Shown here piece after piece: positions 1-10,117 of a stretch of DNA of 10,737 nt. Position numbers and translations under genes: made by a program. The stretch covers positions 1-10,737 of the forward strand of contig JAQGII010000165.1 in NCBI GenBank assembly GCA_028291305.1, in the 5' to 3' direction. Numbering within the stretch: the stretch's first letter is position 1; each line of letters starts with the position of its first letter. The stretch is from Caulobacteraceae bacterium. Its GTDB lineage: Bacteria; Pseudomonadota; Alphaproteobacteria; Caulobacterales; Caulobacteraceae. Under the pieces are notes generated by a model. The model did no database searches. It saw nothing but the letters and a program-made list of their open reading frames with translations, and had not been told where the DNA came from.

Positions 1-422
1 CCGCGGCGCTGGCGGTTTGCCTGGGACTGGGGCTGGCCGCGGCCAGGGTGTCCGCGCCGATCGTGCGCGGCGATGCGCGGGTCTCCCCGGTCGCCGCCCT
101 GGCCCGGGTCCCCGCCGACCTGCGCGCGCGCCCGGTGTTCAACAGCTACGGCCTGGGCGGCTACCTGATCTTCAACGGCGTCCGTCCCTTCATCGACGGC
201 CGCACCGACATGTACGGCGACGCCTTCAACGCCCGCTACGACGCCGCGGCCGGGCAGGAGAGGGCCGCGCTCGACGCCGTCCTGCAGGACGACCGCATCG
301 CCTGGACCATGCTGGATCCCGCGGCGCCTGCGGTAAGGTGGCTGGACGCAGAATCAGGCTGGCGGCGGCTCTATGCGGACCGCTACGCGGTGATTCACGT
401 GCGCGCGCCGGGCCGCCGTTAA
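1..422 (+). CDS. C-terminal part of a polytopic membrane protein (5' end outside window)
   Basis: The reading frame is open from the left edge (first full codon at base 3) to TAA at 420-422, so only the last 139 residues are visible. It begins inside a hydrophobic stretch (AALAVCLGLGLAAA), probably the end of the last transmembrane helix, followed by a soluble tail of about 120 residues. The tail carries the motif NSYGLGGYLIFNGVRPFIDG followed by RTDMYGD. I recognise this pattern from the C-terminal, probably periplasmic, domain of large uncharacterised membrane proteins that resemble glycosyltransferases and are common in Caulobacterales and other proteobacteria. The GTG at 48 could serve as a start, but the hydrophobic codons before it argue that the gene simply continues upstream. 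It is not ftsA, the usual neighbour of ftsZ. Its substrate and function cannot be told from this fragment. Confidence 0.75.
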   Translation, partial: AALAVCLGLGLAAARVSAPIVRGDARVSPVAALARVPADLRARPVFNSYGLGGYLIFNGVRPFIDGRTDMYGDAFNARYDAAAGQERAALDAVLQDDRIAWTMLDPAAPAVRWLDAESGWRRLYADRYAVIHVRAPGRR

Positions 423-500
423 TTAATGGCGGCCGACGATTTACGGCGAAGCTGCTGATATCCTCCACAAATTAGTGTGCCCGCGGGTGGGCGGCCGGAC

Positions 501-531
501 GACTCAGGCTATGGGTTTAACGGCCCATTAA
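501..531 (+). promoter_or_regulatory. Putative CtrA box and GANTC site in the ftsZ control region
   Basis: A perfect TTAA-N7-TTAA element (TTAACGGCCCATTAA) lies at 517-531, 79 bp before the chosen ftsZ start. This is the consensus of the cell-cycle regulator CtrA. A GACTC site, matching the GANTC target of the CcrM methylase and GcrA, lies at 501-505. Between them, GCTATGGG (508-515) partly matches the Caulobacter -10 consensus GCTANAWC. In that arrangement GANTC would sit just upstream of the -10 and the CtrA box would cover the transcription start, which suits repression. In Caulobacter crescentus ftsZ is known to be repressed by CtrA and to need CcrM methylation. No good -35 is visible, so the exact promoter is inference. 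Confidence 0.7.
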
Positions 532-610
532 GGTTGGTGGCTTTTCATTAACCCTGGTGGGGATGTCCGGCGGGCGGGTCGCCGGGCTGCGTTCCGAGAA
601 CGGGTCCAAA

Positions 611-2173
611 ATGGCTATTCATCTGTCTGCGCCGAAAACCACGGAATTGAAGCCGCGGATCGTCGTGTTCGGCATCGGCGGCGCGGGCGGCAACGCCGTC
701 AACAACATGATCGAAGCGGGTCTGGAGGGCGTCGAGTTCGTCGTCGCCAACACCGACGCGCAGCAGCTCCAGTTCGCCAAGACGGACCGGCGCATCCAGC
801 TGGGCGTGCAGGTGACGCAAGGGCTGGGCGCGGGCGCCCACCCCGAGGTCGGCATGTCCGCCGCCGAGGAATCCAATCTCGAGATCGGTGAGCACCTGGA
901 CGGCGCCCACATGGTCTTCATCACCGCCGGCATGGGCGGCGGCACCGGCACCGGCGCCGCGCCGATCATCGCCAAATGCGCGCGCGAGCGCGGCATCCTG
1001 ACCGTGGGCGTGGTCACCAAGCCGTTCCAGTTCGAGGGCCGCCACCGCATGCGGCTGGCCGACGCGGGCATCAGCGAGCTGCAACGCTACGTCGACACCC
1101 TGATCGTCATCCCCAACCAGAACCTGTTCCGCATCGCCAACGAGAAGACCACCTTCGCCGAAGCCTTCGGCATGGCCGACCAGGTGCTGCACTCGGGCGT
1201 GCGCTCGATCACCGACCTGATGGTGCTGCCGGGCCTGATCAACCTCGATTTCGCCGACGTCCGCACGGTCATGACCGAGATGGGCAAGGCGATGATGGGC
1301 ACCGGCGAGGCCACCGGCGAGGACCGCGCCCTGATGGCCGCCCAGAACGCCATCGCCAATCCGCTGCTGGACGAGATCTCGCTCAAGGGCGCCAAGGCCG
1401 TGCTGGTCAATGTCACCGGCGGCCTGGACATGACCCTGCTGGAAGTCGACGAGGCGGCCAACGCCATCTCGGCGGAGGTCGATCCGGAAGCCAACATCAT
1501 CTTCGGCGCCGCCTTCGATCCCAGCCTCGACGGCAAGATCCGCGTGTCGGTGGTCGCCACCGGCATGGACGGTTCGGCCATGGCTGCGATGGAGCCGCGC
1601 ACGGTCCGCTCCACGGGCCCGGCCCCGCGCCGCCTCGGCGACGCCGGCCAGGCCAGGGTCGCCGAACCGGTCATCGAAACGGCGCCGACGCCCCTCGCCG
1701 CGTTCGAGGAAGCCGAGCTGTTCGAGGCGCCCGTGGCCGCCGCCCCGGCTCCGGAGCCGGCGTGGATGTTCGAAGCTCCGGCCGAGCGCGCGCCGATGCC
1801 GATCACGGCCATCCAGCCCGACCTGATCGAACCCGACCTCTACGAGCCGCCGCTGAAGACCGCGCCGCTCGCGCCGCAGCCCGGCTACGCCGCCGCGGCG
1901 CGGGCCGCGGAGGAGGAGCCGCTGTTCCCCGAGATGGTCCACGACGACCGCCGGCAGCAGAAGGGCGGCTGGCTCAGCCTGTTCGGCGGACGTCCGCGCT
2001 ACGAGGCGCCGGCCGCTCCGGCGCCGCGTGAATCGGTCCGCGACACGCGCCCGGCCGCCGCGCCCGTCGCCCAGGCCCGCACCACCAGTTCGGCGCAGAT
2101 GGCGGAGGAGCCGCGCGGCGACGAGGGCGAGGATTTGAACATCCCGTCCTTCCTCCGGCGGCTGGCGAATTAA
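611..2173 (+). CDS. ftsZ: Cell division protein FtsZ
   Basis: This is the tubulin-like GTPase that polymerises into the cytoplasmic Z-ring and recruits the division machinery. The protein has 520 residues. The glycine-rich nucleotide loop [13 protein letters not shown] is at about 21-33, the tubulin signature GGGTGTG at 109-115, and the T7 synergy loop NLDFAD at 211-216, whose Asp213 and Asp216 complete the GTPase site of the neighbouring subunit. The GTPase fold ends near residue 320. A Pro/Ala/Glu-rich disordered linker of about 185 residues follows, then the conserved C-terminal peptide ([13 protein letters not shown]), which binds membrane anchors and regulators. The long linker is typical of Caulobacter FtsZ. 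I chose ATG 611 because the protein then begins [15 protein letters not shown], as Caulobacter FtsZ does; an in-frame GTG at 557 would add 18 unconserved residues. The ribosome-binding site is weak. The gene before it is not ftsA, and lpxC follows after about 105 bp. Confidence 0.97.
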   Translation: MAIHLSAPKTTELKPRIVVFGIGGAGGNAVNNMIEAGLEGVEFVVANTDAQQLQFAKTDRRIQLGVQVTQGLGAGAHPEVGMSAAEESNLEIGEHLDGAHMVFITAGMGGGTGTGAAPIIAKCARERGILTVGVVTKPFQFEGRHRMRLADAGISELQRYVDTLIVIPNQNLFRIANEKTTFAEAFGMADQVLHSGVRSITDLMVLPGLINLDFADVRTVMTEMGKAMMGTGEATGEDRALMAAQNAIANPLLDEISLKGAKAVLVNVTGGLDMTLLEVDEAANAISAEVDPEANIIFGAAFDPSLDGKIRVSVVATGMDGSAMAAMEPRTVRSTGPAPRRLGDAGQARVAEPVIETAPTPLAAFEEAELFEAPVAAAPAPEPAWMFEAPAERAPMPITAIQPDLIEPDLYEPPLKTAPLAPQPGYAAAARAAEEEPLFPEMVHDDRRQQKGGWLSLFGGRPRYEAPAAPAPRESVRDTRPAAAPVAQARTTSSAQMAEEPRGDEGEDLNIPSFLRRLAN

Positions 2174-2194
2174 CGTATATTAATCGACGGTTTA
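2170..2194 (+). promoter_or_regulatory. Cluster of TTAA half-sites between ftsZ and lpxC
   Basis: TTAA occurs at 2170-2173 (overlapping the ftsZ stop codon) and at 2180-2183, separated by 6 bp. After the second copy, 7 bp later, comes TTTA at 2191-2194. The second pair (TTAA-N7-TTTA) is one mismatch from the CtrA consensus, while the first has the right half-sites but is one base short in spacing. In DNA this GC-rich, such an AT cluster is not expected by chance and suggests a weak CtrA or related site controlling lpxC. Binding is not shown. Confidence 0.35.
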
Positions 2195-2198
2195 GCAC

Positions 2199-2216
2199 CG
2201 AAACATTCCGAAACAG
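2199..2216 (+). repeat. Direct repeat CCGAAACA with 10-bp period upstream of lpxC
   Basis: CCGAAACA occurs at 2199-2206 and again at 2209-2216, separated by TT. The period is exactly 10 bp, close to one turn of the DNA helix, which is the usual layout for a dimeric or tandem-binding response regulator. It lies 63 bp before the chosen lpxC start and just after the TTAA cluster. I do not recognise the regulator. Confidence 0.4.
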
Positions 2217-2278
2217 GATGTGTTTTGGTTCTCTGCAAAGCTACGCTTAAGGATAACTGGGGCGTTGTGGCCGGCTCG

Positions 2279-3202
2279 ATGAGCCGGCGGGTTTTGCGGA
2301 AAGGGCCTGGGGCCTTGTCGTTGTCTTACCAGCATACCTTGGCGGGGCCGGCGATCTGCGCCGGCGTCGGGCTCCATTCGGGCCAGCGCGTCAGGCTGTC
2401 GATCCGGCCGGCGCCGGTGGGCACGGGCATCGTGTTCGTGCGCACCGACGTGGACGGCGACAACCGGGTGCCCGCCACCGCCGAGGCCGTGACCCAGACC
2501 CGCCTGTGCACCGTCATCGTCAACGACGCCGGCGTGACCGTCGCCACCATCGAGCACCTGATGGCCGCCCTGGCGGCGCTGGACGTCGACAATGCGATCG
2601 TCGAGCTCGACGGTCCGGAAATCCCGATCATGGACGGTTCGGCCCTGCCGTTCGTCCAGCTTCTCGACCGCGCCGGCCGGCGCCGGCAGGAAGCCGTGCG
2701 CCAGTACATCGAGATCCTCGACACCGTCGAAGTGGTGGACGGCGACAAGATCGCCCGCCTGTCGCCCGCCGACCGGTTCGAGATGGCCTTCGAAATCGCC
2801 TTCCCCACGCCGGTGATCGGCCGCCAGCGGGTCGACCTGGCCGTCACCGAAGCCAGCTTCCGCCGGGAACTAGCCGACTGCCGCACCTTCGGCTTCCTGC
2901 AGGAGGTCAACGCCCTGCGCGAAGCCGGGCTGGCCCGGGGCGGTTCGCTGGAAAACGCCGTGGTGATCGACGGCGACCGGCTGCTCAATCCCGAAGGCCT
3001 GCGCCGTCCCGACGAATTCGTGCGGCACAAGGCGCTGGACGCGGTGGGCGACCTCTATGTGCTGGGCGCGCCCATCCTCGGCCGGTTCGAGGGCATCTAC
3101 GCCGGCCACGCCCTCAACAACCTGGTGGTCCGCGCGCTTCTGGCCCAGCCCCAGGCCTATCGCCTGCGTCCGCTGACCATGGACCTGGCCCAGACGGGCT
3201 GA
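2279..3202 (+). CDS. lpxC: UDP-3-O-acyl-N-acetylglucosamine deacetylase LpxC
   Basis: LpxC is the cytoplasmic zinc deacetylase that catalyses the committed step of lipid A synthesis. From ATG 2279 the protein has 307 residues, matching the usual length of about 305. The N-terminal motif YQHTLAGPAICAGVGLHSG is at about 17-35. The first zinc-site motif TIEHLMAAL carries Glu92 (catalytic base) and His93 (zinc ligand). The pattern LDGPEIPIMDGSALPF follows, then CRTFGFL and the motif HKALDAVGD with His250 (zinc), Lys251 and Asp254 (zinc). His277 in GHALNN completes the catalytic set. The start is uncertain: GTG 2267 or TTG at 2225, 2315 or 2321 are in frame, and the conserved part begins only at Tyr17. 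No strong ribosome-binding site settles it. bamD follows 121 bp after the stop (106 bp to its alternative start). Confidence 0.96.
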   Translation: MSRRVLRKGPGALSLSYQHTLAGPAICAGVGLHSGQRVRLSIRPAPVGTGIVFVRTDVDGDNRVPATAEAVTQTRLCTVIVNDAGVTVATIEHLMAALAALDVDNAIVELDGPEIPIMDGSALPFVQLLDRAGRRRQEAVRQYIEILDTVEVVDGDKIARLSPADRFEMAFEIAFPTPVIGRQRVDLAVTEASFRRELADCRTFGFLQEVNALREAGLARGGSLENAVVIDGDRLLNPEGLRRPDEFVRHKALDAVGDLYVLGAPILGRFEGIYAGHALNNLVVRALLAQPQAYRLRPLTMDLAQTG

Positions 3203-3234
3203 CCCATCCGCATCCGCAGCCGAAGCTCGCGTTT

Positions 3235-3273
3235 GCGCCGGGCCCCGGCTGGTGTAGAACCGGGCCAAGGCGC
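3235..3273 (+). other. Imperfect GC-rich hairpin between lpxC and bamD
   Basis: GCGCC at 3235-3239 pairs with GGCGC at 3269-3273, GGCC at 3241-3244 with GGCC at 3263-3266, and CGG at 3246-3248 with CCG at 3260-3262. This gives about 12 GC-rich pairs around an 11-base loop, with a one-base bulge and one small internal mismatch. No T-tract follows, so it is not a classic intrinsic terminator. The same stretch contains TTGCGC (3233-3238) and TAGAAC (3255-3260) 16 bp apart, a weak candidate promoter for bamD. Either reading is possible. Confidence 0.3.
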
Positions 3274-3323
3274 GCCGTCTGGGCGCGAGGCGTTCAAGGG
3301 GCTCTCGTTTGAGGTGCAACTCC

Positions 3324-4196
3324 GTGGTCAGTAAATTCCCCCGGGCGATCCTGGTGGCCGCCGCCTGCGCATTGGCCCTGTCGGCCTGCGCGGGCAAGCC
3401 CAAGAAACCCCAGCTGGCTTTCGAGGAGCGGCCGGTCGAGCTGCTCTACTCCACCGGCGCCGATCGGCTGGACAAGCGCCGCTGGGTCGAGGCGGTGGAA
3501 TATTTCCAGGAAGTCGAGCGCCAGCATCCCTATTCGGAATGGTCGCGCCGCTCGATCCTGATGACCTCCTACGCCCACTACCAGGCCAACGACTACGAGG
3601 GCGCGCGCGCCGACGCCGACCGCTTCGTGTCGCTGTATCCGGGCAGCCCGTCGGCGGTCTACGCCTACTACATCAAGGCCATCTGCTACTTCGAACAGAT
3701 CATCGACGTCGGCCGCGACCAGGCCGCGACGGAACAGGCCCTGGGCGCCCTGCGCGAAGTGGTGCGCCGCTATCCGACGACGCAATACGCCACCGACGCC
3801 AAGCTCAAGATCGACATGGTCAACGACCAGCTGGCCGGCAAGGAAATGGCCATCGGCCGCTGGTATTTGCGGGACAACCAGCCCCTGGCCGCCATCGGCC
3901 GGTTCAAGACGGTGATCGACCGCTACCAGACCACCTCGCACACCCCCGAGGCCCTCTACCGCCTGACCGAGGCCTATATGACCCTCGGCCTGACCGAAGA
4001 GGCCAAGCGCAACGCGGCGGTGCTGGGCTTCAACTATCCCGGCGACGGCTGGTATTCGGACGCCTACGCCCTGATGGCGGGCCGGGGCCTGCAGCCGGCG
4101 GTGGCGCCCGCGGGCGGCCGCAGGCACGGCGTCATCAAGCTGCCGACCGTGCGGATGCCGAGGCTGCCCGGCATCCTGAAGCCGCCGACCACCTGA
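3324..4196 (+). CDS. bamD: Outer membrane protein assembly factor BamD (ComL family lipoprotein)
   Basis: BamD is the essential lipoprotein of the BAM complex, which inserts beta-barrel proteins into the outer membrane; it works on the periplasmic side next to BamA. From GTG 3324 the protein has 290 residues. A lipoprotein signal peptide occupies residues 1-21, with the lipobox LSAC and the lipidated cysteine at Cys22. The mature part is built of tetratricopeptide-like helical repeats. The family pattern includes ELLYSTGADRLDKRRWVEAV near the start, HPYSEWSRRS, and later repeats around DRFVSLYPGSPSAVYAYYIK and RRYPTTQYATDAKLKID. The tail (about residues 250-290) is basic and proline-rich and is probably disordered. 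GTG 3324 was preferred because GAGG at 3311-3314 lies 9 bases upstream. A TTG at 3309, with AAGGGG 7 bases upstream, would add five residues and is a fair alternative. Confidence 0.93.
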   Translation: MVSKFPRAILVAAACALALSACAGKPKKPQLAFEERPVELLYSTGADRLDKRRWVEAVEYFQEVERQHPYSEWSRRSILMTSYAHYQANDYEGARADADRFVSLYPGSPSAVYAYYIKAICYFEQIIDVGRDQAATEQALGALREVVRRYPTTQYATDAKLKIDMVNDQLAGKEMAIGRWYLRDNQPLAAIGRFKTVIDRYQTTSHTPEALYRLTEAYMTLGLTEEAKRNAAVLGFNYPGDGWYSDAYALMAGRGLQPAVAPAGGRRHGVIKLPTVRMPRLPGILKPPTT

Positions 4197-4299
4197 GCAC
4201 GATAGCCGAGGGCGCGGGCCGGCTTCGATGGCCGTCGCACGCTCATCTATCGAACTGCCCGGCATTGAGCCGGAGAGGATTCGCCGCCATCCTGGCCCC

Positions 4300-8348
<4,049 letters not shown>

Positions 8349-8371
8349 GGCGTGAACGCATGGATGGAGGC

Positions 8372-8395
8372 GTCCGCTTAGGGTGGAAAGCGGAC
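8372..8395. repeat. Perfect 8-bp inverted repeat (hairpin) after ligA
   Basis: GTCCGCTT at 8372-8379 and AAGCGGAC at 8388-8395 form a perfect 8-bp stem around the 8-base loop AGGGTGGA. It lies 23 bp after the ligA stop, between ligA and the converging HNH gene. No T-tract follows on either strand, so it is a poor intrinsic terminator. The pattern GTCCGCTT-N-GGGTSGAAAGCGGAC resembles a short dispersed element I recall from Caulobacterales and Sphingomonadales genomes. The arm recurs in inverted form as TAAGCGGAC at 8451-8459, which with GTCCGCTTA at 8372-8380 makes a second 9-bp inverted repeat. Confidence 0.55.
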
Positions 8396-8516
8396 CTTGC
8401 TGACTCGATTGATGCGACCCCTGGACACGATTGTGAGGGGGGCGGCGGCGTAAGCGGACCCCTGAGGCGGCGTTCAAGAGGGCGTAGGATTCTGCTGGGC
8501 GAACACGACGATCTAG

Positions 8517-9374
8517 TCACGGCGCTAGCCAAAGCTCTCCGACCACCACGTGATAAATTGGAGTCCCTAGAAATCCGAACAGCCTAATCGAAACGACCAC
8601 ATACTCTTTTCCAGCGGCTGTCCAATTCCGGCAGCGGACTGAATGAATTTCGTCTTCGTTTGCCTCTGGCACCACCGGATCGCCGCCAACCCAGGAACGA
8701 AATCCGTCTGTCTTGCCGAAAATCAAGTCCAGTATGAGTGGCCTGAAACTGCCCATGCCTCGAACTGCGACGGCATACGAGTAAGCCATTTTCGCCAGCA
8801 TTCTGGCGAACGATCCTGGATTGATGCTGCCGATACGAACTCCATCACCTGGGTTCTCAAGGAATGGCTGTACTTCATCTTTCTTGTAGGTGTGGAACCA
8901 GTTCCACATGAGAGGGGTGCCCACCGGTAGGCCCATAAGAAGGCCGGGCTTGTCCAGCAGCAAACCTACATACATGAGTGGATAATCGGAACTTTCCATT
9001 TGGACAGGCTCGAGCGATGTCGCGGTTTCGCCGGGAGCGAGCGTTTCGAACCTGATCCGATTTATGGGGAAGGAAGGCTTCCGATCCTTCTTCTTTCTCG
9101 TGGGGGCCTGGAGTCGCGTTCGGAGCGGACCCATCATCCCCCGCAGACAGTCTTGTTCGAATTTCCCGGTGATGGCTCCGCATCGGCGGCAACTCGCACG
9201 CGGCAGGATCAGCGAATTTTTCGCCAAGCCATAGGGGACGATATGCTCTTCATCGAGGGGTGGTTCGCGTTCCCCGCAGTAGATGCAGCGTCCGACCGGG
9301 TCATAGCGGATTGGCTCGTTCGCGAACTCGATCCTATCAGGAACAGATAGAACCTTATCTGGGAACTCTGTCAT
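8517..9374 (-). CDS. HNH endonuclease-like zinc protein of unknown role
   Basis: The protein has 285 residues. Its N-terminal 80 residues match the HNH/zinc-knuckle layout: CIYCG with Cys30 and Cys33, LDEEHIVPYGL with His44 (the usual first catalytic histidine), then LPRASCRRCGAITGKFE with Cys62 and Cys65. The Asn that often follows the second CxxC in this family (CxxCN) is Gly66 here, so catalytic activity is not assured. The remaining 200 residues are unrecognised; they look like mixed beta and helical structure without membrane segments. ATG 9374 has GGGAG 8 bases upstream on its strand. Base composition differs from the neighbours: by hand count 8641-8700 has 34 G+C of 60 and 8941-9000 has 29 of 60, against 43 of 60 at 5221-5280 in recN. 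This suggests horizontal gain. No methylase, specificity or partner gene adjoins it, so a restriction or defence role is only a guess. Confidence 0.8.
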   Translation of the reverse strand: MTEFPDKVLSVPDRIEFANEPIRYDPVGRCIYCGEREPPLDEEHIVPYGLAKNSLILPRASCRRCGAITGKFEQDCLRGMMGPLRTRLQAPTRKKKDRKPSFPINRIRFETLAPGETATSLEPVQMESSDYPLMYVGLLLDKPGLLMGLPVGTPLMWNWFHTYKKDEVQPFLENPGDGVRIGSINPGSFARMLAKMAYSYAVAVRGMGSFRPLILDLIFGKTDGFRSWVGGDPVVPEANEDEIHSVRCRNWTAAGKEYVVVSIRLFGFLGTPIYHVVVGELWLAP

Positions 9375-9394
9375 CTGATGAACTCCCGGCGCTG

Positions 9395-9409
9395 AAACGC
9401 ACTGCGTTT
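9395..9409. promoter_or_regulatory. Perfect palindrome upstream of the HNH gene
   Basis: AAACGC-ACT-GCGTTT is a perfect 6-bp inverted repeat with a 3-base centre. It lies 20 bp before the HNH start and directly upstream of its ribosome-binding site (GGGAG, 9383-9387 on the - strand). It could be an operator overlapping the promoter or leader of the HNH gene, or a small RNA hairpin in the leader. No clear -10/-35 pair is visible beside it. Confidence 0.4.
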
Positions 9410-9433
9410 GACTAGCCTAGGCCGCCCGTGAGT

Positions 9434-9481
9434 TGACCGAAAGCCGACGCTCCCAACCTCCGCCATGGGTCGCAAGCTGAC
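9434..9481 (+). repeat. Two degenerate copies of the ligA-side repeat half
   Basis: The right half of the hairpin element after ligA (15 bases, 8381-8395) can be aligned to 9434-9448 with 10 of 15 identical bases, and to 9467-9481 with 12 of 15. Both copies keep the AAGC core and the final GAC. The left arm is lost or unrecognisable in both. These are weak matches in GC-rich DNA and may be decayed copies or chance. Confidence 0.25.
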
Positions 9482-9567
9482 GTCCCGCGAATAGGCGCCC
9501 GGCCGAAAGCCTGAGAGCATGTCGGGCGGTGAAACCGGCTTCCCTCTTTCGTCCGATAGGCGGCAAT
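9482..9567. other. Spacer downstream of the SnoaL-like gene
   Basis: This non-coding stretch lies between the SnoaL-like gene and the HNH gene. CGCCCG at 9496-9501 and CGGGCG at 9523-9528 can pair around a 21-base loop. No T-tract accompanies it and I recognise no RNA family. I see no gene here. Confidence 0.3.
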
Positions 9568-10044
9568 CTATTTGACGAGCGCGCTCGGCGCCGGGACGCT
9601 CGGCCCCTTCAGGGCGTTGTCCCAGTGTTCCACCAGCTTGCCGTCGCGGACCCGCAGGGTGTCGAACCAGAAGCTGTCGTAGGTCTGGCCCGCATGGTCC
9701 GGATCCGGGCGGGGAATGCGCTGGATCAGGGTGACCAGGTCGCCCTCGGCCATCACCACGTCGAACTTGGTCGGCTTGACCTTGTCGGCGGCCAGGCGTT
9801 GCGGCCAGGCCTTGCCGAAATAGGCCTCGAAGCCCGAGCGGCCGGTGGCGGCGAGCGGGTTATGCTGGATGTAGCCGTCGGCCATGTAGAGCTTGGCCCG
9901 GGAGACGTCGTGGTGGTCGAACACCTCACGCCAGAACTTCAGCACCATGGCCTTGTTGGCCTTCTCGGCGGCGGTCTCGGCGTGCGCCACGGACGCGGCG
10001 CCCAGCATCAGAATGGCCGCGACCGCGGCAACGGACCGTTTCAT
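9568..10044 (-). CDS. Secreted SnoaL-like / NTF2-fold protein
   Basis: The protein has 158 residues and begins with a clear Sec signal peptide: basic MKR, a hydrophobic stretch, and an AHA cleavage motif, cut probably between Ala22 and Glu23. The mature protein of about 136 residues fits a single NTF2/SnoaL-like cone fold: an N-terminal helix (KAMVLKFWREVFDHHDVSRA), then YIQHNP at 58-63, the helix GRSGFEAYFGKAWPQ, strands with VVMAEGDLVTLIQR, and the closing strand LVEHWDN with His140 and Asp142. YIQHNP and HWDN are typical of the family described as predicted SnoaL-like aldol-condensation enzymes (COG4922). The substrate is unknown, and catalysis has not been shown for most members. Export to the periplasm is well supported. 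ATG 10044 is backed by a strong GGGAGG about 5 bases upstream. The M24 peptidase gene ends 73 bp upstream on the same strand, so cotranscription is possible. Confidence 0.85.
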   Translation of the reverse strand: MKRSVAAVAAILMLGAASVAHAETAAEKANKAMVLKFWREVFDHHDVSRAKLYMADGYIQHNPLAATGRSGFEAYFGKAWPQRLAADKVKPTKFDVVMAEGDLVTLIQRIPRPDPDHAGQTYDSFWFDTLRVRDGKLVEHWDNALKGPSVPAPSALVK

Positions 10045-10117
10045 GAGCGCCTCCCAGCATTGCTTGTTGGGGAGAAGCTTATCCCAAAATCCTCTGCCGC
10101 ATAGCGGGGGAGCATTT

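Noticed and set aside
17..475. 152-codon frame overlapping the membrane-protein tail
   Set aside because: The translation is Arg/Pro-rich shadow sequence. The other frame over the same bases has the recognisable GGYLIFNGVRPFIDG motif.
4197..4299. LexA/SOS box before recN
   Set aside because: The alphaproteobacterial SOS motif GTTC-N7-GTTC was looked for on both strands. One GAAC is present (4253-4256 region) but has no partner at the right spacing.
8372..8395. Hairpin after ligA as an intrinsic terminator
   Set aside because: The stem is perfect, but no U-tract follows on either strand. It is listed as a repeat instead, though a weak or Rho-aided role cannot be excluded.
8643..8930. 95-codon + strand frame inside the HNH gene
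   Set aside because: It lies antisense to a gene with clear zinc motifs and a good ribosome-binding site, and shows no family resemblance of its own.
9491..9540. Riboswitch-like stretch with CTGAGA and a CGCCCG/CGGGCG pairing
   Set aside because: Only a fragment resembles a TPP-riboswitch core, the other conserved parts are missing, and it lies downstream of genes rather than in a leader.
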